Origin: Gemmobacter sp. 24YEA27
GTDB lineage: Bacteria; Pseudomonadota; Alphaproteobacteria; Rhodobacterales; Rhodobacteraceae
Direction of reading: 5' to 3'
Assembly: GCF_030052995.1 (NCBI RefSeq)
Contig: NZ_JASJPW010000001.1
Coordinates: forward strand, 1,112,501-1,176,500
Length of the DNA stretch: 64,000 nt
The notes beneath the pieces were generated by a model. That model did no database searches, was not told the origin of the DNA, and saw only the letters and a list, made by a program, of their open reading frames with translations. Positions 17,299 to 26,465 of the stretch are shown here, one piece after another; position 1 is the first letter of the stretch, and every line of letters starts with the position of its first letter. Position numbers and translations under genes: made by a program.

Positions 17299-19296
17299 TC
17301 ACGCGGCCTCCGGCTCCGGGTCCACCAGGGTCACGATATCCATCATGATCCGGTTCAGCTCGAAATCTTTCGGCGTATAGACGGCGGCCACCCCCATGGC
17401 GCGCAGCTTCACCGCGTCCTCCTCGGGGATGATGCCACCTACGACAACCGGGACGGTGAGGCCCGCCGCCCGCATCCGCTCCATCATATCGGAGATCAGC
17501 GGGATATGGCTGCCCGAAAGGATCGAGAGGCCGACGACATGCACGTCCTGGTCGGCGGCGGCGGCGACGATCTCGGCAGGCGTCAGGCGGATACCCTCGT
17601 AATGAATCTCCATGCCGCAATCGCGGGCGCGGGCGGCGATCTGTTCGGCGCCGTTCGAGTGGCCATCGAGGCCGGGTTTGCCCACCAGGAAGGACAATTG
17701 CCGGCCCAGCCGGGCCGAGACCGCCGAGACCGCCTCGCGGATCGGCTCCAGCCCTTCGGTGCGGTTCGAGGGGTTCTTTGACACACCTGTCGGCCCGCGA
17801 TACTGGCCAAAGGCCTTGCGGACGGTTTCGCCCCATTCGCCGGTGGTGGCACCCGCTTTGGCGGCTTTGATCGAGGGCGGCATGATATTGCGGCCCTGGG
17901 CGGCTGCCTCGCGCAACTCTTCCAGCGCCTCGCGGACGCGGGCCTCGTCGCGGGCCTCGCGCCAGGCGCGCAGGCGGTCAAGCTGATCGGCCTCGGCCGC
18001 TTCATCGATGACCATGATCGCGCCATCACCGGTGGTCAGGGGCGAGGGTTCGGTTTCGCGCCAGCGGTTCACGCCAACGACGATGGTCTCCTGGGTCTCG
18101 ATCCGGGCGATGCGCTCGGCATTGGCCTCGACCAGCCGCGATTTCATATATTCGATCGAGGCGACCGCGCCGCCCATGGCGTCGATCTGCGCCAGCTCGT
18201 CACGCGCGCCCTGCTTCAGCGCCTCGACCTTGCGGTCGATGGCGGGGTTCTCGTCAAAGAGGTCGTCATATTCCAGCAGGTCGGTTTCATAGGCGAGGAT
18301 CTGCTGCATCCGGAGCGACCATTGCTGATCCCAGGGCCGCGGCAGGCCAAGCGCCTCATTCCAGGCGGGCAGCTGCACGGCGCGGGCGCGGGCGCGTTTC
18401 GACAGCGTCACGGCAAGCATCTCGATCAGGATGCGGTAGACATTGTTTTCCGGCTGCGGTTCGGTCAGGCCAAGCGAGTTGACCTGCACACCATAGCGGA
18501 AACGCGAGTATTTCTCGTCAGTTATGCCATAGCGGTCGCGACAGATCTCGGTCCAGAGATCGACGAAAGCGCGCATCTTGCACATCTCGGTGACAAACCG
18601 GATGCCGGCATTCACGAAGAAGGAAATCCGCCCGACCATCTTGGGGAAGTCCTTTTCCGCGACCTTCCCTTTCAGATCATCAAGCACCGCGCAGGCCGTG
18701 GCCAAAGCAAAGGCGAGCTCCTGTTCCGGCGTCGCGCCGGCCTCTTGCAGATGGTAGGAACAGACATTCATCGGGTTCCATTTCGGCAGATGCTGCCCGG
18801 TCCAGGCCGCGACATCGGTGATCAGCCGCAGGCTCGGTTTCGGCGGGCAGATATAGGTGCCGCGCGAGAGATATTCCTTGATGATGTCGTTTTGTACGGT
18901 GCCCTGAAGCTGGGTGATATCCGCGCCCTGTTCTTCGGCCACGGCAACATACAGCGCCAGCAGCCAGGGCGCCGTCGCATTGATCGTCATCGAGGTGTTC
19001 ATCTGTTCCAGCGGGATATCTTTGAACAGAGACCGCATATCGCCCAGATGGCAGACCGGCACGCCGACCTTGCCGACCTCGCCGCGCGAAAGCTCATGAT
19101 CGCTGTCGTAACCGGTTTGCGTCGGCAGATCGAAGGCAACCGAGAGCCCCGTCTGCCCCTTGGCGAGGTTGCCGCGATAGAGCTCGTTCGAGGCGCTGGC
19201 GGTCGAATGGCCGGCATAGGTGCGAAACAGCCAGGGCTTATCCTTCACCGGCTTTGCGCCTGCGATGGTCTCCGTGGGAGCTTTTGCTTCGGTCAT
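17299..19296 (-). CDS. ecm: Ethylmalonyl-CoA mutase
   Basis: Coenzyme-B12-dependent mutase converting (2R)-ethylmalonyl-CoA to methylsuccinyl-CoA in the ethylmalonyl-CoA pathway, about 665 residues. The N-terminal catalytic barrel shows LFRTYAGHSTASASNELYRG, LSVAFDLPTQTGYDSDHELS, SMTINATAPWLLALY and QGTVQNDIIKEYLSRGTYI; the C-terminal B12 domain has LDGHSNG (DxHxxG, about 544-549) with the cobalt-ligand histidine, then GLSILSGSH and VVVGGIIP. The sequence follows the Rhodobacter Ecm I remember far more closely than methylmalonyl-CoA mutase. ATG at 19296 is preceded by AGGTGAGG; a GTG 18 bases upstream is less likely. Divergent from serB. Confidence 0.93.
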   Translation of the reverse strand: MTEAKAPTETIAGAKPVKDKPWLFRTYAGHSTASASNELYRGNLAKGQTGLSVAFDLPTQTGYDSDHELSRGEVGKVGVPVCHLGDMRSLFKDIPLEQMNTSMTINATAPWLLALYVAVAEEQGADITQLQGTVQNDIIKEYLSRGTYICPPKPSLRLITDVAAWTGQHLPKWNPMNVCSYHLQEAGATPEQELAFALATACAVLDDLKGKVAEKDFPKMVGRISFFVNAGIRFVTEMCKMRAFVDLWTEICRDRYGITDEKYSRFRYGVQVNSLGLTEPQPENNVYRILIEMLAVTLSKRARARAVQLPAWNEALGLPRPWDQQWSLRMQQILAYETDLLEYDDLFDENPAIDRKVEALKQGARDELAQIDAMGGAVASIEYMKSRLVEANAERIARIETQETIVVGVNRWRETEPSPLTTGDGAIMVIDEAAEADQLDRLRAWREARDEARVREALEELREAAAQGRNIMPPSIKAAKAGATTGEWGETVRKAFGQYRGPTGVSKNPSNRTEGLEPIREAVSAVSARLGRQLSFLVGKPGLDGHSNGAEQIAARARDCGMEIHYEGIRLTPAEIVAAAADQDVHVVGLSILSGSHIPLISDMMERMRAAGLTVPVVVGGIIPEEDAVKLRAMGVAAVYTPKDFELNRIMMDIVTLVDPEPEAA

Positions 19297-19357
19297 GGTC
19301 GCCTCACCTGTCACGTGCCGTCAATTCTGCATGCGCAATAATCTTTCGCATTGATAG

Positions 19358-19386
19358 AGGTATCGATTATTTAATGACAATGTCAA
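19358..19386 (-). promoter_or_regulatory. Candidate promoter of ecm
   Basis: On the minus strand TTGACA (19381-19386) is followed after 17 bases by ATACCT (19358-19363), in an AT-rich gap. The -35 is perfect, the -10 weak. Confidence 0.35.
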
Positions 19387-19511
19387 TCGCTGCAATGCGG
19401 CGCTCGCGATGCAGGTGCAAAAGAACTCTGGCGCGCTGGCTTTGGCCCCGGAAAGGGCGTAATTCCCGGGCTGAAACCCTGCCTGAGATCCCAGACGCGC
19501 CCGGAGGCCAG

Positions 19512-20387
19512 ATGTTCGTCGCCACTTTGCTGACCAGCCCCGAGACCCCGATTCTGAACCGCGAAACGGTCGAGAGCCTGCGCAATGCCTGGGGGGGCGG
19601 TGATGCACGCTGGCTGGATCCTGGCGTGGCGGCCGAATTCCCTTTGGCCAATGTGCCGGACAACGTGGATCAGGTCTGGCGCGACCTCCAGTCGCTTCGG
19701 CTGGATCTGGCGATCCAGCCCGAAGCGGGGCGGAAGAAACAGCTGCTGATCGCCGATATGGACAGCACGATGATCCGCCAGGAATGTATCGACGAGCTGG
19801 CCGATGAGGCCGGTGTGGGGGCGCATGTCGCGGGGATCACTGCGCGGGCGATGAATGGCGAGCTGGATTTCGAGGCGGCTTTGCGCGAACGCGTGGGTCT
19901 GTTGAAAGGCCTGAAGGAAAGCGTGATTGCGGGCGTGATCCGGGACCGGATCACGCTGATGCCCGGCGGCGCGGTGCTGCTGAACACCATGAAAGCGCAG
20001 GGCGCCTATACGGCGCTGGTCTCGGGCGGGTTTACCGCCTTTACCGCCGCCATTGCGGCGCGGCTCGGCTTTGACGAGAACCGCGCCAATACGCTGCTGG
20101 TTGAGGAGGGGAAGCTGACCGGCAAGGTCGCCGATCCGATCCTCGGGAAAGAGGCCAAGGTGACGGCGCTGGAAGAGATCACAGCCAGGCTCGGGATCGG
20201 CGCGGATCCGGTGATCGCGGTGGGCGACGGTGCCAATGATCTGCCGATGTTGCATCGCGCGGGCACCGGGGTTGCGCTTCACGCCAAGCCGAAGGTCCAG
20301 GCCGAGGCGAAGATCCGGGTCAATCACGGGGATCTGACGGCGCTGCTTTACCTGCAGGGCTATACGCGCGAGGAGTTCGTGGCATGA
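19512..20387 (+). CDS. serB: Phosphoserine phosphatase
   Basis: HAD-superfamily phosphatase for the last step of serine synthesis, 291 residues. The HAD motifs are IADMDSTMIRQECIDELAD (nucleophile and acid Asp), LVSGGFTAF (Ser), a lysine in GKEAKVTALEE, and VGDGANDLPML (metal Asp). The N-terminal 75 residues are the variable region of proteobacterial SerB. The ATG at 19512 has GGAGG at the right distance; longer upstream frame is unlike the family. Its stop overlaps the next gene's ATG (ATGA), so it is cotranscribed with the acetyltransferase. Confidence 0.95.
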   Translation: MFVATLLTSPETPILNRETVESLRNAWGGGDARWLDPGVAAEFPLANVPDNVDQVWRDLQSLRLDLAIQPEAGRKKQLLIADMDSTMIRQECIDELADEAGVGAHVAGITARAMNGELDFEAALRERVGLLKGLKESVIAGVIRDRITLMPGGAVLLNTMKAQGAYTALVSGGFTAFTAAIAARLGFDENRANTLLVEEGKLTGKVADPILGKEAKVTALEEITARLGIGADPVIAVGDGANDLPMLHRAGTGVALHAKPKVQAEAKIRVNHGDLTALLYLQGYTREEFVA

Positions 20388-20863
20388 TTGTCCGCCGCGC
20401 TTTGCCAGCAGATGCACCCGCGATGACCGCGCTGCAAAACCTCATCATCCGCGAGGGCGGCACCACTGCCTATGAGGATGAGCGCGAGGAGGCCGATATC
20501 CTCGCGCGCTATATCGCGCCGGTCGATGGCATCTGCTGCCATGTTGCCGAGCTCGAGGGCCGGGTGATCGGCTTTCAGGTCGTCTCTCCCAATCCGGCGC
20601 TGCCCGCAGGCTGGGCGGAAATCGGGACATTCGTTGCGTCGGATGTCCAGGCACGCGGCATCGGCCAGGCGCTTTTCGCGGCCACAGGCGCTGCCGCCCG
20701 CGCGGCAGGTGTGGCAGTTCTGAACGCCACGATCCGCGCCGATAACCGCCCTGGCCTTGCCTATTATGCGCGGCTTGGCTTTGTGGATTACAGCGCCGAT
20801 CCGGGCTGGGCGCTGAAAAGCGGCGCGGTTGTCGGGCGGGTGAGCCGGCGGCTCGACCTCTGA
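20384..20863 (+). CDS. GNAT family N-acetyltransferase
   Basis: Acetyl-CoA-dependent acyltransferase of the GNAT fold, 159 residues. The start VRRALPADAPAMTALQN is typical of the family's first strand and helix, WAEIGTFVASDVQARGIGQA contains the acetyl-CoA pyrophosphate loop (Q/R-x-x-G-x-G/A as QARGIGQA), and NATIRADNRPGLAYYARLGF is the C-terminal N.....YxxxGF motif. The acceptor is unknown. It overlaps serB by four bases and ends one base before the TSUP permease gene, making a three-gene operon. Confidence 0.88.
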   Translation: MIVRRALPADAPAMTALQNLIIREGGTTAYEDEREEADILARYIAPVDGICCHVAELEGRVIGFQVVSPNPALPAGWAEIGTFVASDVQARGIGQALFAATGAAARAAGVAVLNATIRADNRPGLAYYARLGFVDYSADPGWALKSGAVVGRVSRRLDL

Positions 20864-20864
20864 C

Positions 20865-21629
20865 ATGTTTGAAATCGCGACGGATCTGGCGCTTCTTCTG
20901 ATGCTTGCGGCCTTTGTGGCGGGGATGATCGATTCCATCGCCGGCGGCGGCGGCCTGATCACGGTGCCCGCTTTGCTGCTTGCCGGCGTCTCGCCGATCG
21001 AGGCGCTGGCCACCAATAAGCTGCAAGGCAGCTTCGGCTCTGGCACCGCCGCACTGACCTATGCGAAAGCGGGGCATGTGCGCCTGTCCGAGCAACTGCC
21101 GATGGCGGTGATTTCGGCCCTGGCGGCAGCGGCGGGCGCGATGGTGGCACATCTGATTTCGGCGGATCTTTTGCGGATCATCATGCCGGTCGTGCTGATC
21201 GCGGTGGCGGGCTTTTTTGCCTTTCGCAAAGGGCTGAGCGATCAGGATCGGGTGCAGCGGATGAAGCCCGCGATTTTCGCCTTTACCATCGTGCCCGCCA
21301 TCGCGGCCTATGACGGCTTTTTCGGCCCCGGGACAGGCAGCTTCTTCATGATGGGTTTCGTGCTGTTGGCCGGATATGGGGTGCTGCGGGCCACCGCCCA
21401 TACCAAACTCCTGAATTTCGCGTCAAATCTTGGCTCGCTTGCGGTGTTCATACCTTCGGGAAATGTGCTCTGGCTGGTGGGGCTGGGCATGGCGCTGACC
21501 CAGACGCTCGGCGCCTGGATCGGGGCGAAGCTGGCCATGCGGATCGGGGCACAGCTGATCCGACCGCTGCTGGTCGTGACCTCGGGCGCTATGGCATTGC
21601 GTCTGATATGGCAGATATTCCACGGCTGA
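20865..21629 (+). CDS. TSUP (TauE/SafE) family transporter
   Basis: Membrane protein of 254 residues, about eight helices, second TauE/SafE family member in the window. GMIDSIAGGGGLITVPALLL at about residues 22-41 is the N-terminal family signature (DSIAGGGG.I..P), and YDGFFGPGTGSFFMMGFVLL near 147-166 is the matching signature of the second half. LATNKLQGSFGSG is also conserved. This subtype (YfcA-like) differs from the 3839-4588 protein in having the intact GGGG motif. The substrate is unknown. It is the last gene of the serB operon. Confidence 0.92.
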   Translation: MFEIATDLALLLMLAAFVAGMIDSIAGGGGLITVPALLLAGVSPIEALATNKLQGSFGSGTAALTYAKAGHVRLSEQLPMAVISALAAAAGAMVAHLISADLLRIIMPVVLIAVAGFFAFRKGLSDQDRVQRMKPAIFAFTIVPAIAAYDGFFGPGTGSFFMMGFVLLAGYGVLRATAHTKLLNFASNLGSLAVFIPSGNVLWLVGLGMALTQTLGAWIGAKLAMRIGAQLIRPLLVVTSGAMALRLIWQIFHG

Positions 21630-21670
21630 CCCCCAGGGTCATACTGACGGACGGGGGACCGGGAGGCACC

Positions 21671-22777
21671 TTATTCTGCACCGGGATCCCTGTGATCGGA
21701 TCCCCATGTCGCGTCCTGCATCTCGCGCAGCCGGCTCGCGGTGCGTTCAAATTCAAAGGCGCCGGTGCCTTCGAGGTATAACCGCTCCGGCTCATCCGCC
21801 GCCGATGCGATCAGCCGCACCTTTGCCTCGTAAAGCGCGTCGACCAGCGTCACAAAACGCTTTGCCTCATTATAGTTCGATGCCGAGAGCTGCGGGATAT
21901 CTTCCAGAATCAGCACCCGGCAGGCGCTGGCAATCGCAAGAAAATCCGCGGCCCCCAGCGGGCGGGCGCAAAGATCGTAAAAGCCCGCGCGCCCGACGCC
22001 GCTGGCAAAGCGCGGCAGCTCGACCTCGCGGCCATTGACCGGCAGCCGCAACGCCGTGCCCGCAGCGCCGCCGGTAAGGTCGTTCCAGATCGCATCGATC
22101 CGGCCGTGATTGCTGCCGGCGGGCTGGAACCAGACCTGCGCCCCGGTCAGCCGGTGCTGGCGATAATCATTGGCGCTGACGATCTCATGGATCACCAGCT
22201 TTTCGCGCAGGATGTCGATGAACGGCAGGAAGAGCTGCCGGTTCAGCCCGTTCTTGTACAGATCCTCGGGAGGGCGGTTCGAGGTCACTACAACCACCAG
22301 GCCCGCCGCAAAGAATTTCTCGAACAGCCGCCCCATGATCATCGCATCGGTGATATCGGTGATCTGCATCTCGTCAAAGGCCAGCAACCGCAGCTCGCGC
22401 GTGATCTTTGCCGCCACCGGCGCCAGCGCATCCTCGACGCCGGTCTTGCGCGCCTCATGCATCCCGTGATGGATTTCCTGCATGAAAGCGTGGAAATGCA
22501 CGCGGCGTTTCGCCTCGATCGCCGTCATTTCGGTGAAAAGATCCATCAGCATCGATTTGCCACGCCCGACGCCGCCCCAGAGATAAAGCCCCTTCGGCGC
22601 CGCCGGAGGCGCCTTGCCGAACAGGCCCGACAGAAAGCCGCCTTTGCGCGGCGGATGGCTCTCGAGCCAGTCGCGCAGGCTCTCGAGCAGGGGCATTACA
22701 TCGCGCTGTGCCGGGTCGGGGCGCAGGCTGCCATCGGCCACCCGGGCCTCGTAAATCTCGGAAAGGGTCTGTCGCAT
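21671..22777 (-). CDS. zapE: Cell division protein ZapE (AFG1-like ATPase)
   Basis: AFG1-like ATPase linked to Z-ring constriction, 368 residues. LYLWGGVGRGKSMLMDLF is the Walker A loop (about residues 63-80), followed by RVHFHAFMQEIHH, and LLAFDEMQITDITDAMIM is Walker B; VVVTSNRPPEDLYKNGLNR and LFLPFIDIL are family-specific sensor parts. ATG at 22777 starts MRQTLSEIYEARVADGSLRP, as in homologs; the in-frame extension upstream is proline-rich and not family-like. It is divergent from the chemoreceptor gene. Confidence 0.94.
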   Translation of the reverse strand: MRQTLSEIYEARVADGSLRPDPAQRDVMPLLESLRDWLESHPPRKGGFLSGLFGKAPPAAPKGLYLWGGVGRGKSMLMDLFTEMTAIEAKRRVHFHAFMQEIHHGMHEARKTGVEDALAPVAAKITRELRLLAFDEMQITDITDAMIMGRLFEKFFAAGLVVVVTSNRPPEDLYKNGLNRQLFLPFIDILREKLVIHEIVSANDYRQHRLTGAQVWFQPAGSNHGRIDAIWNDLTGGAAGTALRLPVNGREVELPRFASGVGRAGFYDLCARPLGAADFLAIASACRVLILEDIPQLSASNYNEAKRFVTLVDALYEAKVRLIASAADEPERLYLEGTGAFEFERTASRLREMQDATWGSDHRDPGAE

Positions 22778-22997
22778 CCGCGCTTTATAGCCGGGCGGCG
22801 CCGGGGCGGGAAGCACCAGACGCGGCAGCTGGCGGGGGAAAGTGGCGGGGTGAATGCGGACCGGTGGAGGCTGACGGGGGCATGCCGGTCCGGGAATAAT
22901 AGCGACAAATCGAATTACCCCCATTTCCACTAACCGAATCTATACCTGCTTGTCCGATTCTGCCGGGGTAACATGTCTGACCCCGGGGGTTTATCTA

Positions 22998-24902
22998 ATG
23001 AATCGGCTGCGTTCACTCGGCCTCGTCACCAAGCTGACCGGCCTTTCGCTTGTCATGTTCCTGCTTGTGGGGGGGCTCGGCGTCTGGCTCGCCAGTCACA
23101 AAGTTTCGCAGGTGGTTGAGGAAAGACTGCAGACGCTGATCCTGATGGCCACGCGTATGACCGCCGCGATCACGCAGGACACTTTCGCGGGGCTCAGCTA
23201 TCAGATTGATGCAAGCGGCAACGTGACCGACGCCGTCTGGGACGGGATCCCGACCTTCAGCAACCACACTATGGTGGATGAGGCGAAAAAAACCGCCGGC
23301 ACGCATTTCTCGATCCTCCGCTGGGATGATGCGCGCGGCGATTTTTTCCGGGTGACCACCAGCATCTTTGACGAGGCTGGGCGCCGCTGGGTGGACTCTC
23401 CGCTGGGCCTCGATCACCCGGCCAGGCCCTATATCCTGCGGGGCGAGCGCTATATGGGCCCGGCGGTGCTTTTCGGCGAAACCTATTCGGTCAACCTGAT
23501 CCCGATCCGTGATCTGAGCGGAACGGTTATCGGGATCCTGTGTAATTTTGTGCCCGAGACCGTCTTGCGCGGAGATCTGCGTTCGGCCGAGATCCAGGGG
23601 ATCATCGGGGTCGGCATCGCCTCGCTGATCGGTGCCCTTATACTATTCCTGGCCAATCGGGGGCTGCTGCGACCGCTTGGATCGCTTTCGCAGGTGCTGG
23701 AGCGGATTCGCAGCGGTGACGCCACGGTCGAGGTGCCCGCGCTGAGCCGTCAGGATGAGATCGGCACCTTTGCCCGCGGCTTTGAAGACTGGCGCCGGTC
23801 GGTGGTTGAGACCGAAGCGATGAGCGAAGAATCGACCCGTCGGGAGGCCGAGCAGAGCCGGGTAGTGCGGGACCTGTCGGATTCGCTGGCGCGGCTGTCC
23901 GGGCTGGATCTGACGGCGGCGATCTCGAACCCGGCAGAGGATCCTTTCCCGGTCCGTTACGAAGAGTTGCGACAGAATTTCAATGGTGTGGTCGATATGC
24001 TGGCGGAAACCATGGTGATGATCCGCCAGATCGCCGGCTCGATCGACAGCGGTGCGGCAGAATTCAATACGATCTCGCAGGATATGTCGAACCGTACAGA
24101 AACTCAGGCGGCGACGCTGGAAGAGACCGCCGCCGCGCTGGACGAGCTTACGGCAAGCGTGCAGTCGACTGCTGAGAATGCCGCCAATGCCGATACGCAA
24201 ATGGCTGAAAACGGGCGTCAGGCCGAGGAAAGCGGCCAGGTTGTTCACCGCGCCATCACCGCAATGGAGCAGATCGAACAAAGCTCGCGCCAGATCACCC
24301 GCATCACCGATGTGATTGACGATATCGCGTTCCAGACCAATCTTCTGGCACTCAATGCCGGGGTCGAGGCCGCAAGGGCGGGTGAGGCAGGCAAAGGTTT
24401 CGCCGTTGTTGCGTCCGAAGTCAGGTCGCTGGCGCAACGGGCTTCCGAATCGGCGCGCGAGATCAAGCGGCTGATCAGCCAGTCGACCGAGCAGGTTGAG
24501 GCGGGTTCTGCCCTCGTGCATGAGACAGGATCTGCGCTGAACCGGATGATTGAACGCATCCATTCGGTGACCACGCTGATCGCGGATATCGCGGCTTCGG
24601 CGCGGGAACAGTCGCTTGGGCTTTCGGAAATCAATACCGGGGTGAAACAGCTGGACGAGGTCACGCAGCGCAATGCGGCGGTGGTGGTGCAGAGCACAAC
24701 CTCTTCCGACGCTTTGCATAATGATGCGCAGAAACTGAGTGAAACGCTGCAGCGCTTTGTGGTGCCTGCAGCCAGAGAGGCAACGAAACGGGCGCCGGAG
24801 ATCCGTCTGCCCACCCCGGCACGCACGCCCGAAGGGTTCCAGCCGATCCCGATCGCCCGTACCGGCACCCATGACGGCGCGCAGCAATGGGAAGACTTCT
24901 GA
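22998..24902 (+). CDS. Methyl-accepting chemotaxis protein with periplasmic Cache-type sensor
   Basis: Transmembrane chemoreceptor of 634 residues. Layout: first membrane helix 12-33, periplasmic sensor 34-198 of the Cache_3-Cache_2 type (MGPAVLFGETYSVNLIPIRD is typical), second helix about 200-220, HAMP from about 221, then a long coiled-coil signalling domain with the hairpin tip DDIAFQTNLLALNAGVEAAR and GFAVVASEVRSLAQRA. The C-terminus ends QWEDF, resembling the NWETF-type pentapeptide that tethers the CheR and CheB adaptation enzymes. The ATG at 22998 is picked because MNRLRS directly precedes the first helix; its ribosome site is weak. The ligand is unknown. Confidence 0.93.
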   Translation: MNRLRSLGLVTKLTGLSLVMFLLVGGLGVWLASHKVSQVVEERLQTLILMATRMTAAITQDTFAGLSYQIDASGNVTDAVWDGIPTFSNHTMVDEAKKTAGTHFSILRWDDARGDFFRVTTSIFDEAGRRWVDSPLGLDHPARPYILRGERYMGPAVLFGETYSVNLIPIRDLSGTVIGILCNFVPETVLRGDLRSAEIQGIIGVGIASLIGALILFLANRGLLRPLGSLSQVLERIRSGDATVEVPALSRQDEIGTFARGFEDWRRSVVETEAMSEESTRREAEQSRVVRDLSDSLARLSGLDLTAAISNPAEDPFPVRYEELRQNFNGVVDMLAETMVMIRQIAGSIDSGAAEFNTISQDMSNRTETQAATLEETAAALDELTASVQSTAENAANADTQMAENGRQAEESGQVVHRAITAMEQIEQSSRQITRITDVIDDIAFQTNLLALNAGVEAARAGEAGKGFAVVASEVRSLAQRASESAREIKRLISQSTEQVEAGSALVHETGSALNRMIERIHSVTTLIADIAASAREQSLGLSEINTGVKQLDEVTQRNAAVVVQSTTSSDALHNDAQKLSETLQRFVVPAAREATKRAPEIRLPTPARTPEGFQPIPIARTGTHDGAQQWEDF

Positions 24903-25000
24903 TCAGATGTGGCCCCCGGTCAGTTCCCGGGGGGATGCCACAACATCTGCTCATGGGGATCCCGGGGGGCAGGCGGAGCGGCATCTGCCCTGCGGCGGCT

Positions 25001-25036
25001 GACTGTCCGTATCCGGGATCAGGTCGTCGGACAGTC
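25001..25036 (+). terminator. Possible terminator hairpin after the chemoreceptor gene
   Basis: GACTGTCCG (25001-25009) and CGGACAGTC (25028-25036) form a nine-bp stem followed by TTTG, 98 bases after the stop. The U-run is short. Confidence 0.4.
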
Positions 25037-25123
25037 TTTGCCCCAAGCGACACCCGTCGCAGAGAGACCCGGTAAAGCGACCTGCCATCGCAGAGGGCTC
25101 GCTTGCCGGATCGGGAGGGACAG

Positions 25124-26326
25124 TCAGCGCGCGGAGCGATCCCAGCCCGGCAGCCATTCTATCGTCGTGCAGCCGGCAAACCGCGCGAGCCGTTCCATTT
25201 CGGCCTGAAGTCTTGCCTGCCGCCCGCTTCCGGCCCGGATCCCGGTCTCAGGCCAGAACCCTGCGACCCGCAGGCACCCGCTGGAGCGATGGGCCTTCAC
25301 ATCCATCCGGCCGATGATCCGGTCACCCTCCAGGACCGGAAAGACGTAATAGCCATATTGCCGCTTTTCTTCCGGGACATAGATTTCAATGCGATAGAAG
25401 AAGCCAAAGAGGAACTCTGCGCGTTTGCGATCCCGCAGGGCAGGGTCAAAGGGCGACAGGATCCTGATCCGGCCCGGAGGTTCGGGCGGACTTTCGTTCA
25501 GGGTGTCTGGCCAGAGAAAGACGTCGCGACTTTGCCCCTGCCAACCCTCGATCTTCGCCCTTGCGACCTCGCCCCGGCGCAGTGCCGCCTCGCACCAGCC
25601 CTGTGCCTCTGCCGGGCTGATGGCCTTCCAATAGGCGGCAAGTTCGCCGCTGGTCGCAAAGCCAAGCCTGTCCAGCGCTGAACGGCAGGCCCAGTCCACC
25701 GTTTCTTCCCGGTGGGGCCTGTGATGATGGAGCGCGGCAGGTATGACCCGTTCCGCAAGATCATAGACTTTGCGAAAGGCATCGCGACGGGCAATCGCCA
25801 ATGCGCCGGACTGCCAGAGATATTCGAGGGCCGCCTTGGACGGATGCCAGTCCCACCAGCCGCCCTTTTCGCGCGGCGTGTCTTTGGTGAAATCCGAAGA
25901 ACTGACGGGCCCGTGGTCCGAGACATGTTGCAAGATGCGGTCGAATTCGGCTTCGAAACCGGGTTTTTGCCAGCCGGTCCAGCGCTTTACCAATGTCCGC
26001 CGGTTCTCGTCGAAACGGTGATGCCAATGCGGGAAGATCGAGACCGGCAGGATCGAGGCGTCATGGGTCCAGTGTTCCCACAAAAGCCGGTCACGCTCGA
26101 TCAGGGGCTTCATCCCGTCCGGCCGGTAATTTTGCCGCCGCGCGTAAAGGATCATGTCATGCGCCCGCCCGACCGTGGCGATGCTGTCGATCTGGACAAA
26201 GCCGATGCGGTCGATCAGGGCCGCAAGGGCGGCGCCGGTGGCCGGGCCGGTTGGCGCCTCGGCAAGCGCATGTCGGTCGAGAAAAATCCGGCGGGCGGTC
26301 TGATTGGAAATCACGGGCTGCGACAT
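25124..26326 (-). CDS. Winged-helix HTH_42 protein, AlkX/YcaQ-type DNA glycosylase family
   Basis: Protein of 400 residues with the repeated winged-helix (HTH_42, formerly DUF1006) fold of the AlkZ/YcaQ DNA-glycosylase family, which removes bulky or cross-linked alkylated bases. Family hallmarks seen are IGFVQIDSIATVGRAHDMIL with a Q-hydrophobic-D motif typical of the YcaQ (AlkX) branch (AlkZ has Q-x-Q), WEHWTHDASILPVS, GWWDWHPSKAALEYLW, RILSPFDPALRDRKRAEFLF and RQYGYYVFPVLEGDRIIGRM. Length and motif order match the family. It is preceded on the same strand by the phytase-like gene with a 139-base gap, so it may have its own promoter. Confidence 0.88.
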   Translation of the reverse strand: MSQPVISNQTARRIFLDRHALAEAPTGPATGAALAALIDRIGFVQIDSIATVGRAHDMILYARRQNYRPDGMKPLIERDRLLWEHWTHDASILPVSIFPHWHHRFDENRRTLVKRWTGWQKPGFEAEFDRILQHVSDHGPVSSSDFTKDTPREKGGWWDWHPSKAALEYLWQSGALAIARRDAFRKVYDLAERVIPAALHHHRPHREETVDWACRSALDRLGFATSGELAAYWKAISPAEAQGWCEAALRRGEVARAKIEGWQGQSRDVFLWPDTLNESPPEPPGRIRILSPFDPALRDRKRAEFLFGFFYRIEIYVPEEKRQYGYYVFPVLEGDRIIGRMDVKAHRSSGCLRVAGFWPETGIRAGSGRQARLQAEMERLARFAGCTTIEWLPGWDRSAR

Positions 26327-26465
26327 GTGACAGGGGTAGCAGGCCGCAGCCAGAGGTCAAGCGGCGCGCATGGGAGACGGCCGGGCACGGGCCCGGCCTT
26401 TAGAAAGAATATATGGCGAAAGGCGCCCGGCCCCGTGGGTTGCACGCCCCGGGGCCGAAACGGTT

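Noticed and set aside
26375..26405. GGCCGGG...GCCCGGCC hairpin followed by TTT as a terminator on the + strand
   Set aside because: No plus-strand gene reads into it; it is more likely chance G/C pairing in the gap between two minus-strand genes.
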